From Microbulbifer bruguierae (lineage in GTDB: Bacteria > Pseudomonadota > Gammaproteobacteria > Pseudomonadales > Cellvibrionaceae): 64,000 bases of DNA. The stretch spans positions 1,862,001 to 1,926,000 of the forward strand of contig NZ_CP118605.1 in the NCBI RefSeq assembly GCF_029869925.1, given 5' to 3'. A model generated the notes under the pieces. It searched no databases and was not told the origin of the DNA. It saw nothing but the letters and a program-made list of their open reading frames with translations. The position numbers were made by a program, and so were the translations under genes. This document shows, piece by piece, positions 10,530 to 18,509 of the stretch (position 1 is its first letter; every line of letters begins with the position of its first letter).

Positions 10530-11375
10530 TCAGGAAGCCTGACGACTGGATTCATCCCGGTGCCAACGATATTGCGTAAACCGGAAGCGATAGCGCAGTG
10601 CATTGGCAAAGGCGAGCAGGTTCACGGCGTAATACACCAACAACTCCCAGGGTGAGGGCTTACTGGTGAAGCTGGAAATTCCGCGCGTGGCGGGAACACG
10701 GCAATCCCGCTGCCTGGCCAGCTGCAGTTTCCCCAATTTGCTGCGGGTTTTTATTCGCAGCAGATCCATAAAATTGCCCGGCACACTGACCTGACTGCGG
10801 GCCCCTTCGCACACCGCGATATTGCGATAGCCGAAGCGCGCACGAATATAACCGTCATCGGAAATGATCTCCGGAAACAGGGCAAATGCCTCCCGCGCCG
10901 CCCGGTTCAGGGCATAGACTCCCGCCCCGTATCCGTACTCGCTGAAAAAACGGGTTTTCGTCCAGGCCCGATAATAGATTCTGACCAGGTGATCACTGTG
11001 CGCCGTGTGCAAAAATCCCCGCGGTGCCACCACCAGAGGCTCTGCGGAGGCGTCACATTTGTCGATCAGATGCTGCAGAGATCCCTGACTAATACTTACA
11101 TCAGCATCCACATAAATACGGGGAAAGCCGAGCCCCAGCGCCTCTGCCTCATTCAACGCGTGCGTCTTGCCCGCACGCTCGACTTCCAGACACTGCACCT
11201 CGGGAAAGTGATGCCGCACCACCGCCGCCGTTCGGTCACTGCAACCATTACAGGCCACCGTCACCGAATATCTGTTTTCAATTACTCCGGGATAGATCGC
11301 CTGCAGCAACTTGCCGATACTGGCCTCTTCGTTATGTGCGGGAATGATGACCGCCGGTTTGTCATTGTCAGGCAT
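10530..11375 (-). CDS. Family 2 glycosyltransferase
   Basis: 281 residues. N-terminal AVIIPAHNEEASIGKLLQAI and, about residue 90, YVDADVSISQGSL give the GT-A fold with a DAD metal/nucleotide-sugar motif; the candidate acceptor-side region is FFSEYGYGAGVYALNRAARE. The C-terminus has one hydrophobic stretch (LLVYYAVNLLAFANAL) that may tether it to the membrane. Last gene of a five-gene minus-strand block, one base after the stop of the preceding glycosyltransferase. Presumably adds one sugar of the lipid-linked repeat; the sugar is not predictable. It is convergent with the FemAB-like gene; the 75-base gap shows only a weak hairpin near 10486-10505. Confidence 0.9.
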   Translation of the reverse strand: MPDNDKPAVIIPAHNEEASIGKLLQAIYPGVIENRYSVTVACNGCSDRTAAVVRHHFPEVQCLEVERAGKTHALNEAEALGLGFPRIYVDADVSISQGSLQHLIDKCDASAEPLVVAPRGFLHTAHSDHLVRIYYRAWTKTRFFSEYGYGAGVYALNRAAREAFALFPEIISDDGYIRARFGYRNIAVCEGARSQVSVPGNFMDLLRIKTRSKLGKLQLARQRDCRVPATRGISSFTSKPSPWELLVYYAVNLLAFANALRYRFRFTQYRWHRDESSRQAS

Positions 11376-11376
11376 A

Positions 11377-12357
11377 TCAGTGCGTCCATTGCCGTTGGCT
11401 GGTGAAAAACTGCCGCCACAGTTCCCGCCGGCCGGCGAAACGACGGTTCACCATGGCAAGAACAGAAAAGGCAAACATGCGCAGTCCGGTTCCAAATGCA
11501 ATCAACCATCGCGCCACCGCGGCAGGAAATGCACCGCCGTGTTTGCGGAAATAACGCAGCTTGGAACGGTATAGATGGTTGAGTTTATTGAGGCCGGATA
11601 AGGTCTGGCTACCCGCGTGCTGGATCAGCGCGCGATCAGTAATTCGCGGGCGCGCGCCCAGCAAGCGTGCCCGTCGGCACAAATCGATTTCCTCAGAGTA
11701 CAGAAAGAAATCCTCATCAAATCCATCCAACGCGCGAAACAGTTTCTGCTCGATAAGCAGAAAGCACCCGGATACCGCATCGACGTCACTGTTTTTACGA
11801 ATGGCGCGCAGGGAATAACCGCCGCTGGTACGGCCGAGCACCTTGCCGAGCAATGCGTCGACACCGAGGCTCCAACACAACAGATCCAGCAGCGAGGGTT
11901 CCCGCCAGGCGGACTTGCCGTCCAGCTCGCCCCGGACATTGCAGGTAATACCACCCCAGATACCACAGTGGGTATTGTCCGCGGCAAAGCCCAACAAGCC
12001 TGTCAGGCTGTCGTGTTGCAGACGCACATCCGGATTGAGGAACAGGATCGGTGCGCTGTTGCCAATGTCCCGCGCACCGAGATTGCAGCCAGCCGCAAAG
12101 CCCAGATTCCGCGGCGATTCGATCAGGGTTATACGCGGCAACCGGAGCCCGCGCAGTAGCGTGCGCGAATCGTCGCCGGAGGCGTTGTCCACCACAAAAA
12201 ATTCGATGGCTTCCAGGGGCAGATCACCGTCGACAATATCTGCCAACAGGCGGGCGATTTCCGCTCCGCAGTTGTAACAGACAATCACGATATTGAGACG
12301 AACCGATCCGTGGTCGGGGGTCCGGGTACCACCGTCGGTATATTTCCGTATCGTCAT
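11377..12357 (-). CDS. Family 2 glycosyltransferase, rhamnosyltransferase-like
   Basis: 326 residues. LNIVIVCYNCGAEIARLL, VVDNASGDDSR and SPRNLGFAAGCNLGAR followed by ILFLNPDVRL are the standard blocks of WbbL/RfbF-type GT2 enzymes, many of which transfer rhamnose or related sugars; the DPD/NPD type motif is NPDV. A segment FDEDFFLYSEEIDLCRRAR contains the typical ED-x-D-LC acceptor/catalytic region. Its ATG overlaps the stop of the Wzy-like gene (ATGA at 12354-12357 on the minus strand), so it is translationally coupled to it. The sugar specificity is inferred only from family resemblance. Confidence 0.92.
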   Translation of the reverse strand: MTIRKYTDGGTRTPDHGSVRLNIVIVCYNCGAEIARLLADIVDGDLPLEAIEFFVVDNASGDDSRTLLRGLRLPRITLIESPRNLGFAAGCNLGARDIGNSAPILFLNPDVRLQHDSLTGLLGFAADNTHCGIWGGITCNVRGELDGKSAWREPSLLDLLCWSLGVDALLGKVLGRTSGGYSLRAIRKNSDVDAVSGCFLLIEQKLFRALDGFDEDFFLYSEEIDLCRRARLLGARPRITDRALIQHAGSQTLSGLNKLNHLYRSKLRYFRKHGGAFPAAVARWLIAFGTGLRMFAFSVLAMVNRRFAGRRELWRQFFTSQRQWTH

Positions 12358-13703
12358 GTGCTCGTTACCTGCGCAGAAATTGCGGGGCGCGCGCGCAACG
12401 CCACACGCTTCGGGCTGCGCCGTTCACTGACCGCGGCAACGGCACCGGCAAACAGATAGAAAATACATACCATCTGACCGAAATAGGATACCGCGAGAAA
12501 ACTGACGCAGTGCACAAACAGCGCCACCGCCATACCCCACCAGAGCCGACTCTCCGCCAACGACGTTGCGGTGCGCTGGGCATGTCCAATGCGTAAAAAC
12601 AACACCAGCAGAAATGCCATAAACAGCAGCATCTGAACCATACCGCCGGCAACCCCCTCCAGCACATACTGGTTGGTAATATCCTGCAGGCCCCAACCCC
12701 AGTGCCCGGTGGCATTGGTGCCGAATGCCCACCACTCGCCGAAATGATTGATCGCCTGCTGAATCAGGTTGTAGCGGTGCCAGCCGGTAGAACCGCCGAC
12801 CACATCAATACGCGCCATCAGGTGCCACACAGACATTTCCATCGACAACTGCATCAACAGCAGTACGACGGCCATTCCCATAAATAGCGGCCGCATATAC
12901 CGCCGCCAGGCATAGAGTGCGAGCCCCAGGTATCCGCACATCAGCGCCACAACCGGCGTACTGGAAGCCGTGGCAAGCACGATCAGCGGCATACAGGTAA
13001 TGCCCGCCGCTATCAACACCCGCGCACCGGTTTTCCCCTGCCACAAGGCCACCAGACACGGCAGAATCGTCGCCCAGCAGACACCGGCCATAATCGGATG
13101 CGGGAAAGGTCCCTGGGCGCGCAAGCGGCCACTGCGTACGATGGTTTCCTCGGGCACACCGCCAAATATTGCAAACAGGTTGTGCCCACTGAGCTGCTCC
13201 AACACAAACAGGGCGAGCATCGGCAGCGACAGCAGCGCAAAGCACAACAAAAGTCGTCGCAGGTCCTGGAATGAACGCAGGTACGCCCGCCCCAGCAGGT
13301 AAGCACCAAGTGTATCGATGGCACTGCCGGCACCGGTGACAACACCGGCCAGGCCACCACTCAACACCGCCGTAGCGAGCAGGCTCCACAGTGTCGCAAT
13401 CGCGATCAGCGTGTCCGGCAATCCCCAGCGTATCGCGCGCAGTTGCCCGTGCACCATGGCGGCAAACAGCGTTGCCAGAATCATGATCCGCACGAAGGTG
13501 AAGTCGAGAGAAAGGAGTACGATGCGCTGCGCACCGGGAAGGGCCACTGCGATCAGGATCAGCGGCAACAGGTGATAGCGCCGCGGCAATACAAACAGCG
13601 CCCCAAGGGCGACCAGCAATGCAGCGAGCCCCAGTGGATGCACCACCGTATGGTCCACCCAGAGGGCCCCACCAAAGTGGTCCGGCATTACCCGTTCATT
13701 CAT
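12354..13703 (-). CDS. O-antigen polymerase/ligase-like membrane protein (Wzy-like)
   Basis: 449 residues with about ten to twelve hydrophobic segments, starting LGLAALLVALGALFVL and ending FVHCVSFLAVSYFGQMVCIFYLFAG. A long periplasmic loop lies between residues ~295 and ~345 (MARIDVVGGSTGWHRYNLIQ...), the usual place for the catalytic region of the Wzy_C/O-antigen ligase family. In a Wzx/Wzy system this would polymerise flipped repeat units. AGGAGG lies 8 bases before the ATG. Upstream of that site is a perfect 12-base tandem repeat. The family is poorly conserved, so the assignment rests on topology, size and locus. Confidence 0.8.
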   Translation of the reverse strand: MNERVMPDHFGGALWVDHTVVHPLGLAALLVALGALFVLPRRYHLLPLILIAVALPGAQRIVLLSLDFTFVRIMILATLFAAMVHGQLRAIRWGLPDTLIAIATLWSLLATAVLSGGLAGVVTGAGSAIDTLGAYLLGRAYLRSFQDLRRLLLCFALLSLPMLALFVLEQLSGHNLFAIFGGVPEETIVRSGRLRAQGPFPHPIMAGVCWATILPCLVALWQGKTGARVLIAAGITCMPLIVLATASSTPVVALMCGYLGLALYAWRRYMRPLFMGMAVVLLLMQLSMEMSVWHLMARIDVVGGSTGWHRYNLIQQAINHFGEWWAFGTNATGHWGWGLQDITNQYVLEGVAGGMVQMLLFMAFLLVLFLRIGHAQRTATSLAESRLWWGMAVALFVHCVSFLAVSYFGQMVCIFYLFAGAVAAVSERRSPKRVALRARPAISAQVTST

Positions 13704-13718
13704 CGGCGATTACCTCCT

Positions 13719-13742
13719 GATACAACTACCGATACAACTACC
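13719..13742. repeat. Two perfect tandem copies of a 12-mer
   Basis: GATACAACTACC occurs at 13719-13730 and again at 13731-13742, directly upstream of the ribosome-binding site of the Wzy-like gene. A short tract of this kind can expand or contract by slippage. Confidence 0.85.
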
Positions 13743-13776
13743 GACCAAACCATCAACAGCCCACCCGGGTCATTCT

Positions 13777-15042
13777 TCACCGTGTTTGAGCAACCGGATG
13801 GCGCAGCCGCTTTCTGTATATACGCTTTACTGTGCCGATGACCGAACGCAGCTTGTCGACGAAATTGAGCTCGCGCCACCAGAAAGGAAACAGTGCAAAA
13901 CCGGGATAATTCGGCGCCGCAGCGCCAAACAATCGCAGGGTATACAGCCGCGCCCACAGGTTGCCCCGCGCGGCCAGCAGGTCCGGCTGCGAGCGGGGCA
14001 GCAAACTGGTATCCCGCTTGATCACATGGAGATAGCCCGCGGCGATGGCGCCTTGCAGAATTTCCTGCCCGCGCTGGGTGCGCACCACGATCAGTGAACT
14101 GCCTGGCTCACCGGGATCTATCTCCCGATACCAGGGGTCGCCCACGGAAATATCCGCAAACTCCCCGGTGTGATCGGGACATATGTAACAACGCCACTGG
14201 CGATGGCGCTGCAGAAAGTCCCAGGATTCCGCGTAACTCAGTGTGCTCTGCCGTGGCGTTGCGGCCTCAGTACTGCCCGGGTCCATAAAGTCCAGCGACC
14301 AGACCCCGGGCCAGCCTTTACCCCGGTAGCGCAACGCGCGAATCGATTCAGGCTCCCTGGCCCCCTGCTGTGCCGCCAGCTGCAGGGATGCATTGGTTGA
14401 GGGAACTCCGGCGCAGAAGAACGCGATCGTCAGGCCGAGATGGCTATGCAGAGAGGACGATTGCTTGCGCGCCGCCTGTACCGCTGCTACGTCGCAGGGT
14501 TTGCCGATAAAAACGCACTCACCGTCTGCGTTGATGATTGTTTGTAATTCCGCACAGGGACTCGATGGTGCATAGCGGGAACCGGTCGCGGCCAGCAGGT
14601 CCGCGCGATCGCGACTGAACACCGTGCGGTTGCGATAGGGCTGGTGCGGGTCGGCGGCAGTGTGCAGTACACCGCGCATCTGCCGCTGTTCCAGGCAGTA
14701 AAGCGCCAGTGCACTGGCGGCGCCACCACTGGAGGCCGCAAAGCGAAGCTCTCCGTCGCAGGCGTGCCCTTCGAGCACCTGGTATACCGGTCCCCAGGCC
14801 GCTCGCAAATCGGAATCCAGCGCTGGGTCCTGTGCGGCGGCTTCATGCTGCAAACGGATACCGGGACAAGCTTGAAACGCATCGCCACTTGCCACGGGCG
14901 CGCCTTCTTTCACCCGCGGTCTCAGTCCCTCCGTCGGCACATCCTCCATGGTGTAGCGCTCGCCTTCGAGTGCCGCGCAAACACCACAACCTGTGCACAA
15001 CTGATAATTTCTGACGTCTTCGATGGTCTCGATAATCTGCAT
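13777..15042 (-). CDS. FrhB/FdhB-like iron-sulfur protein (F420-hydrogenase beta-subunit family)
   Basis: 421 residues. CTGCGVC at residues ~17-23 plus a later CPG form a ferredoxin-like Fe-S site; AASSGGAASALALYCLEQ is the N-terminal FrhB domain; FIGKPCDVAAVQAARK and WRCYICPDHTGEFADISVGDPWY are the conserved C-terminal FrhB/FdhB blocks with further Cys residues. Despite the family name, coenzyme F420 chemistry is not implied: members are frequent in bacterial polysaccharide loci beside polysaccharide pyruvyltransferases, as here, and their reaction is not established. Fits a redox or flavin-dependent modification of a sugar. Second gene of the minus-strand block, 231 bases after the pyruvyltransferase stop, a gap holding a tandem repeat. 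Confidence 0.88.
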   Translation of the reverse strand: MQIIETIEDVRNYQLCTGCGVCAALEGERYTMEDVPTEGLRPRVKEGAPVASGDAFQACPGIRLQHEAAAQDPALDSDLRAAWGPVYQVLEGHACDGELRFAASSGGAASALALYCLEQRQMRGVLHTAADPHQPYRNRTVFSRDRADLLAATGSRYAPSSPCAELQTIINADGECVFIGKPCDVAAVQAARKQSSSLHSHLGLTIAFFCAGVPSTNASLQLAAQQGAREPESIRALRYRGKGWPGVWSLDFMDPGSTEAATPRQSTLSYAESWDFLQRHRQWRCYICPDHTGEFADISVGDPWYREIDPGEPGSSLIVVRTQRGQEILQGAIAAGYLHVIKRDTSLLPRSQPDLLAARGNLWARLYTLRLFGAAAPNYPGFALFPFWWRELNFVDKLRSVIGTVKRIYRKRLRHPVAQTR

Positions 15043-15120
15043 GGACTTCCATGTCCGACGGACGATGACAAGGTAAAGCAGGTCTGGCGCAATTCAACGA
15101 CTGGCCACCACGCGGGAGCA

Positions 15121-15169
15121 CAACTTCATCAATACCAGAGCTTCATGAATATCAGAGCTTCATAAATAC
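15121..15169. repeat. 17-base tandem repeat, nearly three copies
   Basis: CAGAGCTTCATGAATAT (15136-15152) is followed by CAGAGCTTCATAAATAC (15153-15169); 15121-15135 is a decayed third copy containing CTTCATCAATAC. It lies in the 231-base gap upstream of the FrhB-like gene. Spacing of 17 bases is not a whole helical turn, so repeated operator sites are possible but not implied. Confidence 0.7.
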
Positions 15170-15273
15170 TAGGTCGATCACGGAGGACCAACCTATGCAC
15201 AACGCAATCGGGCAACATTTTCGGCGCTCATCACGTCCCATAGACCCGTCGGGGTTCCACCCCACTGGTGATA

Positions 15274-16560
15274 CTACGCACACACTTCAGGATAGGTTTC
15301 CAGACAGCTCGCGGCGATGGCATCCATCTGTTCCCGCGCCTCAGCCAACACACCGGGTAACTGTTGCTGCAACGGTTCCCGCAGGAATACACGCTGCTGA
15401 AAGGCGTGATAGACGGCGTCCACCAGATCCACGGTATCCAGATCGCGGGGATCAAATACCAGTTTCTGCTGACCACAGCTGGCGAAAACGCCGCGGGTTT
15501 TATCACTGTAGGCAATCGCCGCACAGGGCACGCCAGAAGACAGGGCGGCGATGGTTGAGTGCATGCGCGTTCCGCAAAACCACGCGAGCCGGGAAATGAT
15601 CCACTTGATCTGCATCTCGTCATATTGCTCTTCAAGGATCTGCACGCGACTGCGAGCAGGTGCACCAAGTCGCGCAAGCAATTGCCGACAGGCGCGCAGG
15701 TCCGATTCGACCTGATCAGGGGATGCCTGCACATGGGGAACCAGTAGAATATTTACTGACGATTCCACCAGCATCCGCTCCAGCAAACGCTGCAATGCAG
15801 CGCCATAATCTGCGACGATACCGTAACGTCGTGCGGCATCAGGTCCACCGTTATAGATCAATCCACTGACATTCAGCCCCACGGTTTCACCACTCGTACC
15901 CGCCAACCAGGACTGCAGCACCGAATCCACCGGAGCAGGCTCCGCTGCCGGCAACAGGAAAGCCACGTCGACACCGCGGCGATGGCGCGCACTGTCGAAA
16001 TCAGGTCCGAGCAGATCGCGCAGAATGGAAAAACTTTCACTATCGCGGGCCCAGGCCGAGTGGCAGCGACGGACGATTTCCACCGCCCGTGTACGATTTC
16101 TTTTTTCGCGGAAAGGGCCATAGGTCTGCGGCAACAGGATCAGTGGGCGCCCGGTGCGCAGGCTTATCTGTTTTGGCCTGCAGATCAGCTCGAATCGATG
16201 GGGCCCATACAGATCGGTAAAGCTGTCACCGCCGCTGATGTCGAGCACCGCCCGGGATTCTGCGATGGCTCGCACGCCCGGGTTGTCGAGTACGGGCAAC
16301 CACTGGCTCAACTGCATATGGGCGAGGCTTTCCCGGCGATATATACGCCGGCTGTTACTAAGGCCGCAACGGCGAATTGTCCAGGGCTCCCCCATTGCAG
16401 CCGCGACCTTGTGCCTGCGCATACCCCGCCCATTGTCAAAAACACACAGATCGGCATCGGGAATACGCTCTTTGATTCCAAGAGTAACCGCGCGGGAAAG
16501 AGCACTTACGCCCAGGTTACCGGTATCTGGAGCCGCACCAAGCAGGGATATGGCAGTCAT
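15274..16560 (-). CDS. Polysaccharide pyruvyltransferase family protein (WcaK/CsaB-like)
   Basis: 428 residues. The N-terminal ISLLGAAPDTGNLGVSALSRA and the C-terminal WFCGTRMHSTIAALSSGVPCAAIAYSDKTRGVF are the two signature regions of the family, which has a GT-B-like fold and transfers pyruvate from phosphoenolpyruvate to make ketals on polysaccharide sugars; some members instead act near FrhB-like proteins with unknown chemistry. RPLILLPQTYGPFREKRNR and the MHST histidine are conserved. First gene of the minus-strand block; an ACAGG lies about 8 bases before the ATG. If active, it would add an acidic group to the polymer. Confidence 0.92.
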   Translation of the reverse strand: MTAISLLGAAPDTGNLGVSALSRAVTLGIKERIPDADLCVFDNGRGMRRHKVAAAMGEPWTIRRCGLSNSRRIYRRESLAHMQLSQWLPVLDNPGVRAIAESRAVLDISGGDSFTDLYGPHRFELICRPKQISLRTGRPLILLPQTYGPFREKRNRTRAVEIVRRCHSAWARDSESFSILRDLLGPDFDSARHRRGVDVAFLLPAAEPAPVDSVLQSWLAGTSGETVGLNVSGLIYNGGPDAARRYGIVADYGAALQRLLERMLVESSVNILLVPHVQASPDQVESDLRACRQLLARLGAPARSRVQILEEQYDEMQIKWIISRLAWFCGTRMHSTIAALSSGVPCAAIAYSDKTRGVFASCGQQKLVFDPRDLDTVDLVDAVYHAFQQRVFLREPLQQQLPGVLAEAREQMDAIAASCLETYPEVCA

Positions 16561-16868
16561 CGATTAGCCTGTTGTCCGCTGAGAAAATTATTGTGCAATC
16601 ACAACGCGTTATTTTCCTTCAGGAAAAACCCGGTCAAAAAAACCCCGGGTTATTCGCCTGAGAATAGATGACCTGCGACACCGTCGCTCACAGGGAGAGG
16701 AAATTTTTGTGCACGATAAATGGCAGCGGAGTACACCTGCGCCACTACAACCTGTCTAAACTCAGTTGGCGTTACGCTCCCGCCACGCCGGTGGCGTCAT
16801 CGTAATTCGTGTATTGCCTGCACGCTGTGAGCCAAACTATCGCGAAAGGCGACAACGGGAGCCAGTCT
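16561..16868. other. Divergent intergenic region between pyruvyltransferase and flippase genes
   Basis: About 308 bases that must hold promoters for both directions. Visible structures: AACCCGG (16627-16633) paired with CCGGGTT (16645-16651) around an A-rich loop, and a CGCCAC/GTGGCG hairpin at 16781-16796. The first 100 bases are A/T-richer than the flanking genes. No clear -35/-10 pair was found on either strand. Confidence 0.5.
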
Positions 16869-18341
16869 TTGTCGGTCCGTTACAGAATCCTGAAAGGCGC
16901 TTCGGTACTCAGTGTGAGCCAGGCCCTGGTAGCGATAAGTTCCATGCTGCGCAACATCATCATTGCGCGACACATTGACAGTGAAAACTTCGGGATCGCT
17001 ACCACATTTGCACTGACCATTTCCCTGGTGGAAATGACCAGCAACCTGGCTCTCGACCGGGTTTTGGTACAGGACGACGAGGGTGATAGTGATGGCATGC
17101 TCGCCTCTGCACATTTGCTCCAATTCGTGAAAGGGCTGCTTCTGGCTCTGCTGCTATTTCTGATAGCCGCGCCGGTGGCACGGCTGTTCGGTCTTCCCCA
17201 TCTGATTTCCAGTTTTCAGCTGATCGCACTGGTACCGGCTCTACACGGGCTTTTGCATTTCGACCTGGTGGTGCGTCAGCGACACCTGGATTTCCTCCCC
17301 ACGGCACTTTTCGATACGCTACCGGAGTTACTCACTCTATTGACCGCATGCCTGGCTTCCCTGCTCTTTGACGATTATCGGGTAATGCTGGTGGTCATCA
17401 TTCTGCAGTCCCTGCTGTGTGTGATCGCGTCCCACCTGCTGGCCAGACGCCCTTACCGCTGGACTTTCGACTGGCGACTGGTGCAGCGCAAATTACGCTT
17501 TGGCTGGCCACTGCTGATCAACGGCTTTCTGATGTTTGGCATTTTCCAGGGTGACCGGGTGATTATCGGCTCCAACTTCGACATGCATGTACTCGGCTGG
17601 TACAGCGTAGCCTTTTCCCTGTCGCTGCTACCGACCCTGATCTTCGCCAAGTTGAGCGCTTTCCTGCTGATGCCCGTACTCGCTCGCAATCGTGACAAGC
17701 CTGAGTTTTATTTGCGCTGCTGCACGCTGGCGCTAACAGCCTGTACCTGTTTCGGTCTGTTGATGGTCATCGGCTTTACCCTCGCGGGGTCCGCGCTGAT
17801 TCATCTCAGTTTTGGCACACAATACCTTGAAGCATCCAGTGTTATCGGCTTGCTTGGCATCATGCAGGCGCTAAGGGTTTTACGCATTGCGCCATCGATT
17901 ATTGCCAACAGTCAGGGGCGTACGGAAAACGCGATGATCGCCAATGTTTTTCGCAGTTTTTCCCTGCCGCTCGCACTGTATCTCGCGAGCGCCGGTTATC
18001 CCGTGCAGACGGTGGCCGCCTGTGGCATCGGCGGCGAAGTGGTGGCCCTGGCAATCTCCGTATATCTCGCGCCCCTGGCAGAAGGGAAATCCACTTTTGT
18101 ACGCCGCCTGATAACCGTCACAGCCTGTGCAACTGCGGTCTCGGCGATTGTATTCGCTTTCGGAGAGCCGCTACCGGCGGGTGCAGTACTTTCCGAGCAG
18201 CTACTACAACTATGCTATGGAGCGGGAGTTGCATTGACCCTGGCCGGTTTACTGTCACTGACTGACCCGGACCTGCGTCGCGAATACCTCCATCTGTGGT
18301 GGCGATACCGGGTTTGGGCGCGCGCCGAACGACCATCCTGA
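16869..18341 (+). CDS. Wzx-like polysaccharide flippase (MATE/MOP superfamily)
   Basis: About 490 residues and about 12-14 hydrophobic segments, beginning RILKGASVLSVSQALVAISSMLRNIIIARHI, the typical first helix of Wzx/RfbX proteins. Charged residues within helices (for example LDRVLVQDDEG) are usual for flippases. The start is uncertain: a TTG at 16869 has GGGAG at 16857-16861 with a 7-base spacer and gives the family's usual N-terminus; GTGs at 16809 and 16827 are in frame but have no ribosome-binding site. Moves undecaprenyl-linked repeat units across the inner membrane for Wzy-dependent polymerisation. First of a plus-strand block followed by two AsnB-like genes. Confidence 0.88.
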   Translation: MSVRYRILKGASVLSVSQALVAISSMLRNIIIARHIDSENFGIATTFALTISLVEMTSNLALDRVLVQDDEGDSDGMLASAHLLQFVKGLLLALLLFLIAAPVARLFGLPHLISSFQLIALVPALHGLLHFDLVVRQRHLDFLPTALFDTLPELLTLLTACLASLLFDDYRVMLVVIILQSLLCVIASHLLARRPYRWTFDWRLVQRKLRFGWPLLINGFLMFGIFQGDRVIIGSNFDMHVLGWYSVAFSLSLLPTLIFAKLSAFLLMPVLARNRDKPEFYLRCCTLALTACTCFGLLMVIGFTLAGSALIHLSFGTQYLEASSVIGLLGIMQALRVLRIAPSIIANSQGRTENAMIANVFRSFSLPLALYLASAGYPVQTVAACGIGGEVVALAISVYLAPLAEGKSTFVRRLITVTACATAVSAIVFAFGEPLPAGAVLSEQLLQLCYGAGVALTLAGLLSLTDPDLRREYLHLWWRYRVWARAERPS

Positions 18342-18509
18342 AAATGGCTTTCGCAGGCCATCGACACGATCGCTAACTGGAACAATGTGGCGGTATCGTT
18401 TACCCGACCGCCCTATTTCCGTTTCCGGATTGAATTTCGATGCGAACTGGAGATTTTCGAGCCCGAGGCTTCGAGTAAAAAAACCTTTTTAAACCTGACC
18501 AGAAACGCC

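Noticed and set aside
18387..18509. Upstream extension of the first AsnB-like gene
   Set aside because: The extra 41 residues have no counterpart in the tandem paralogue, whose start aligns with 18510.
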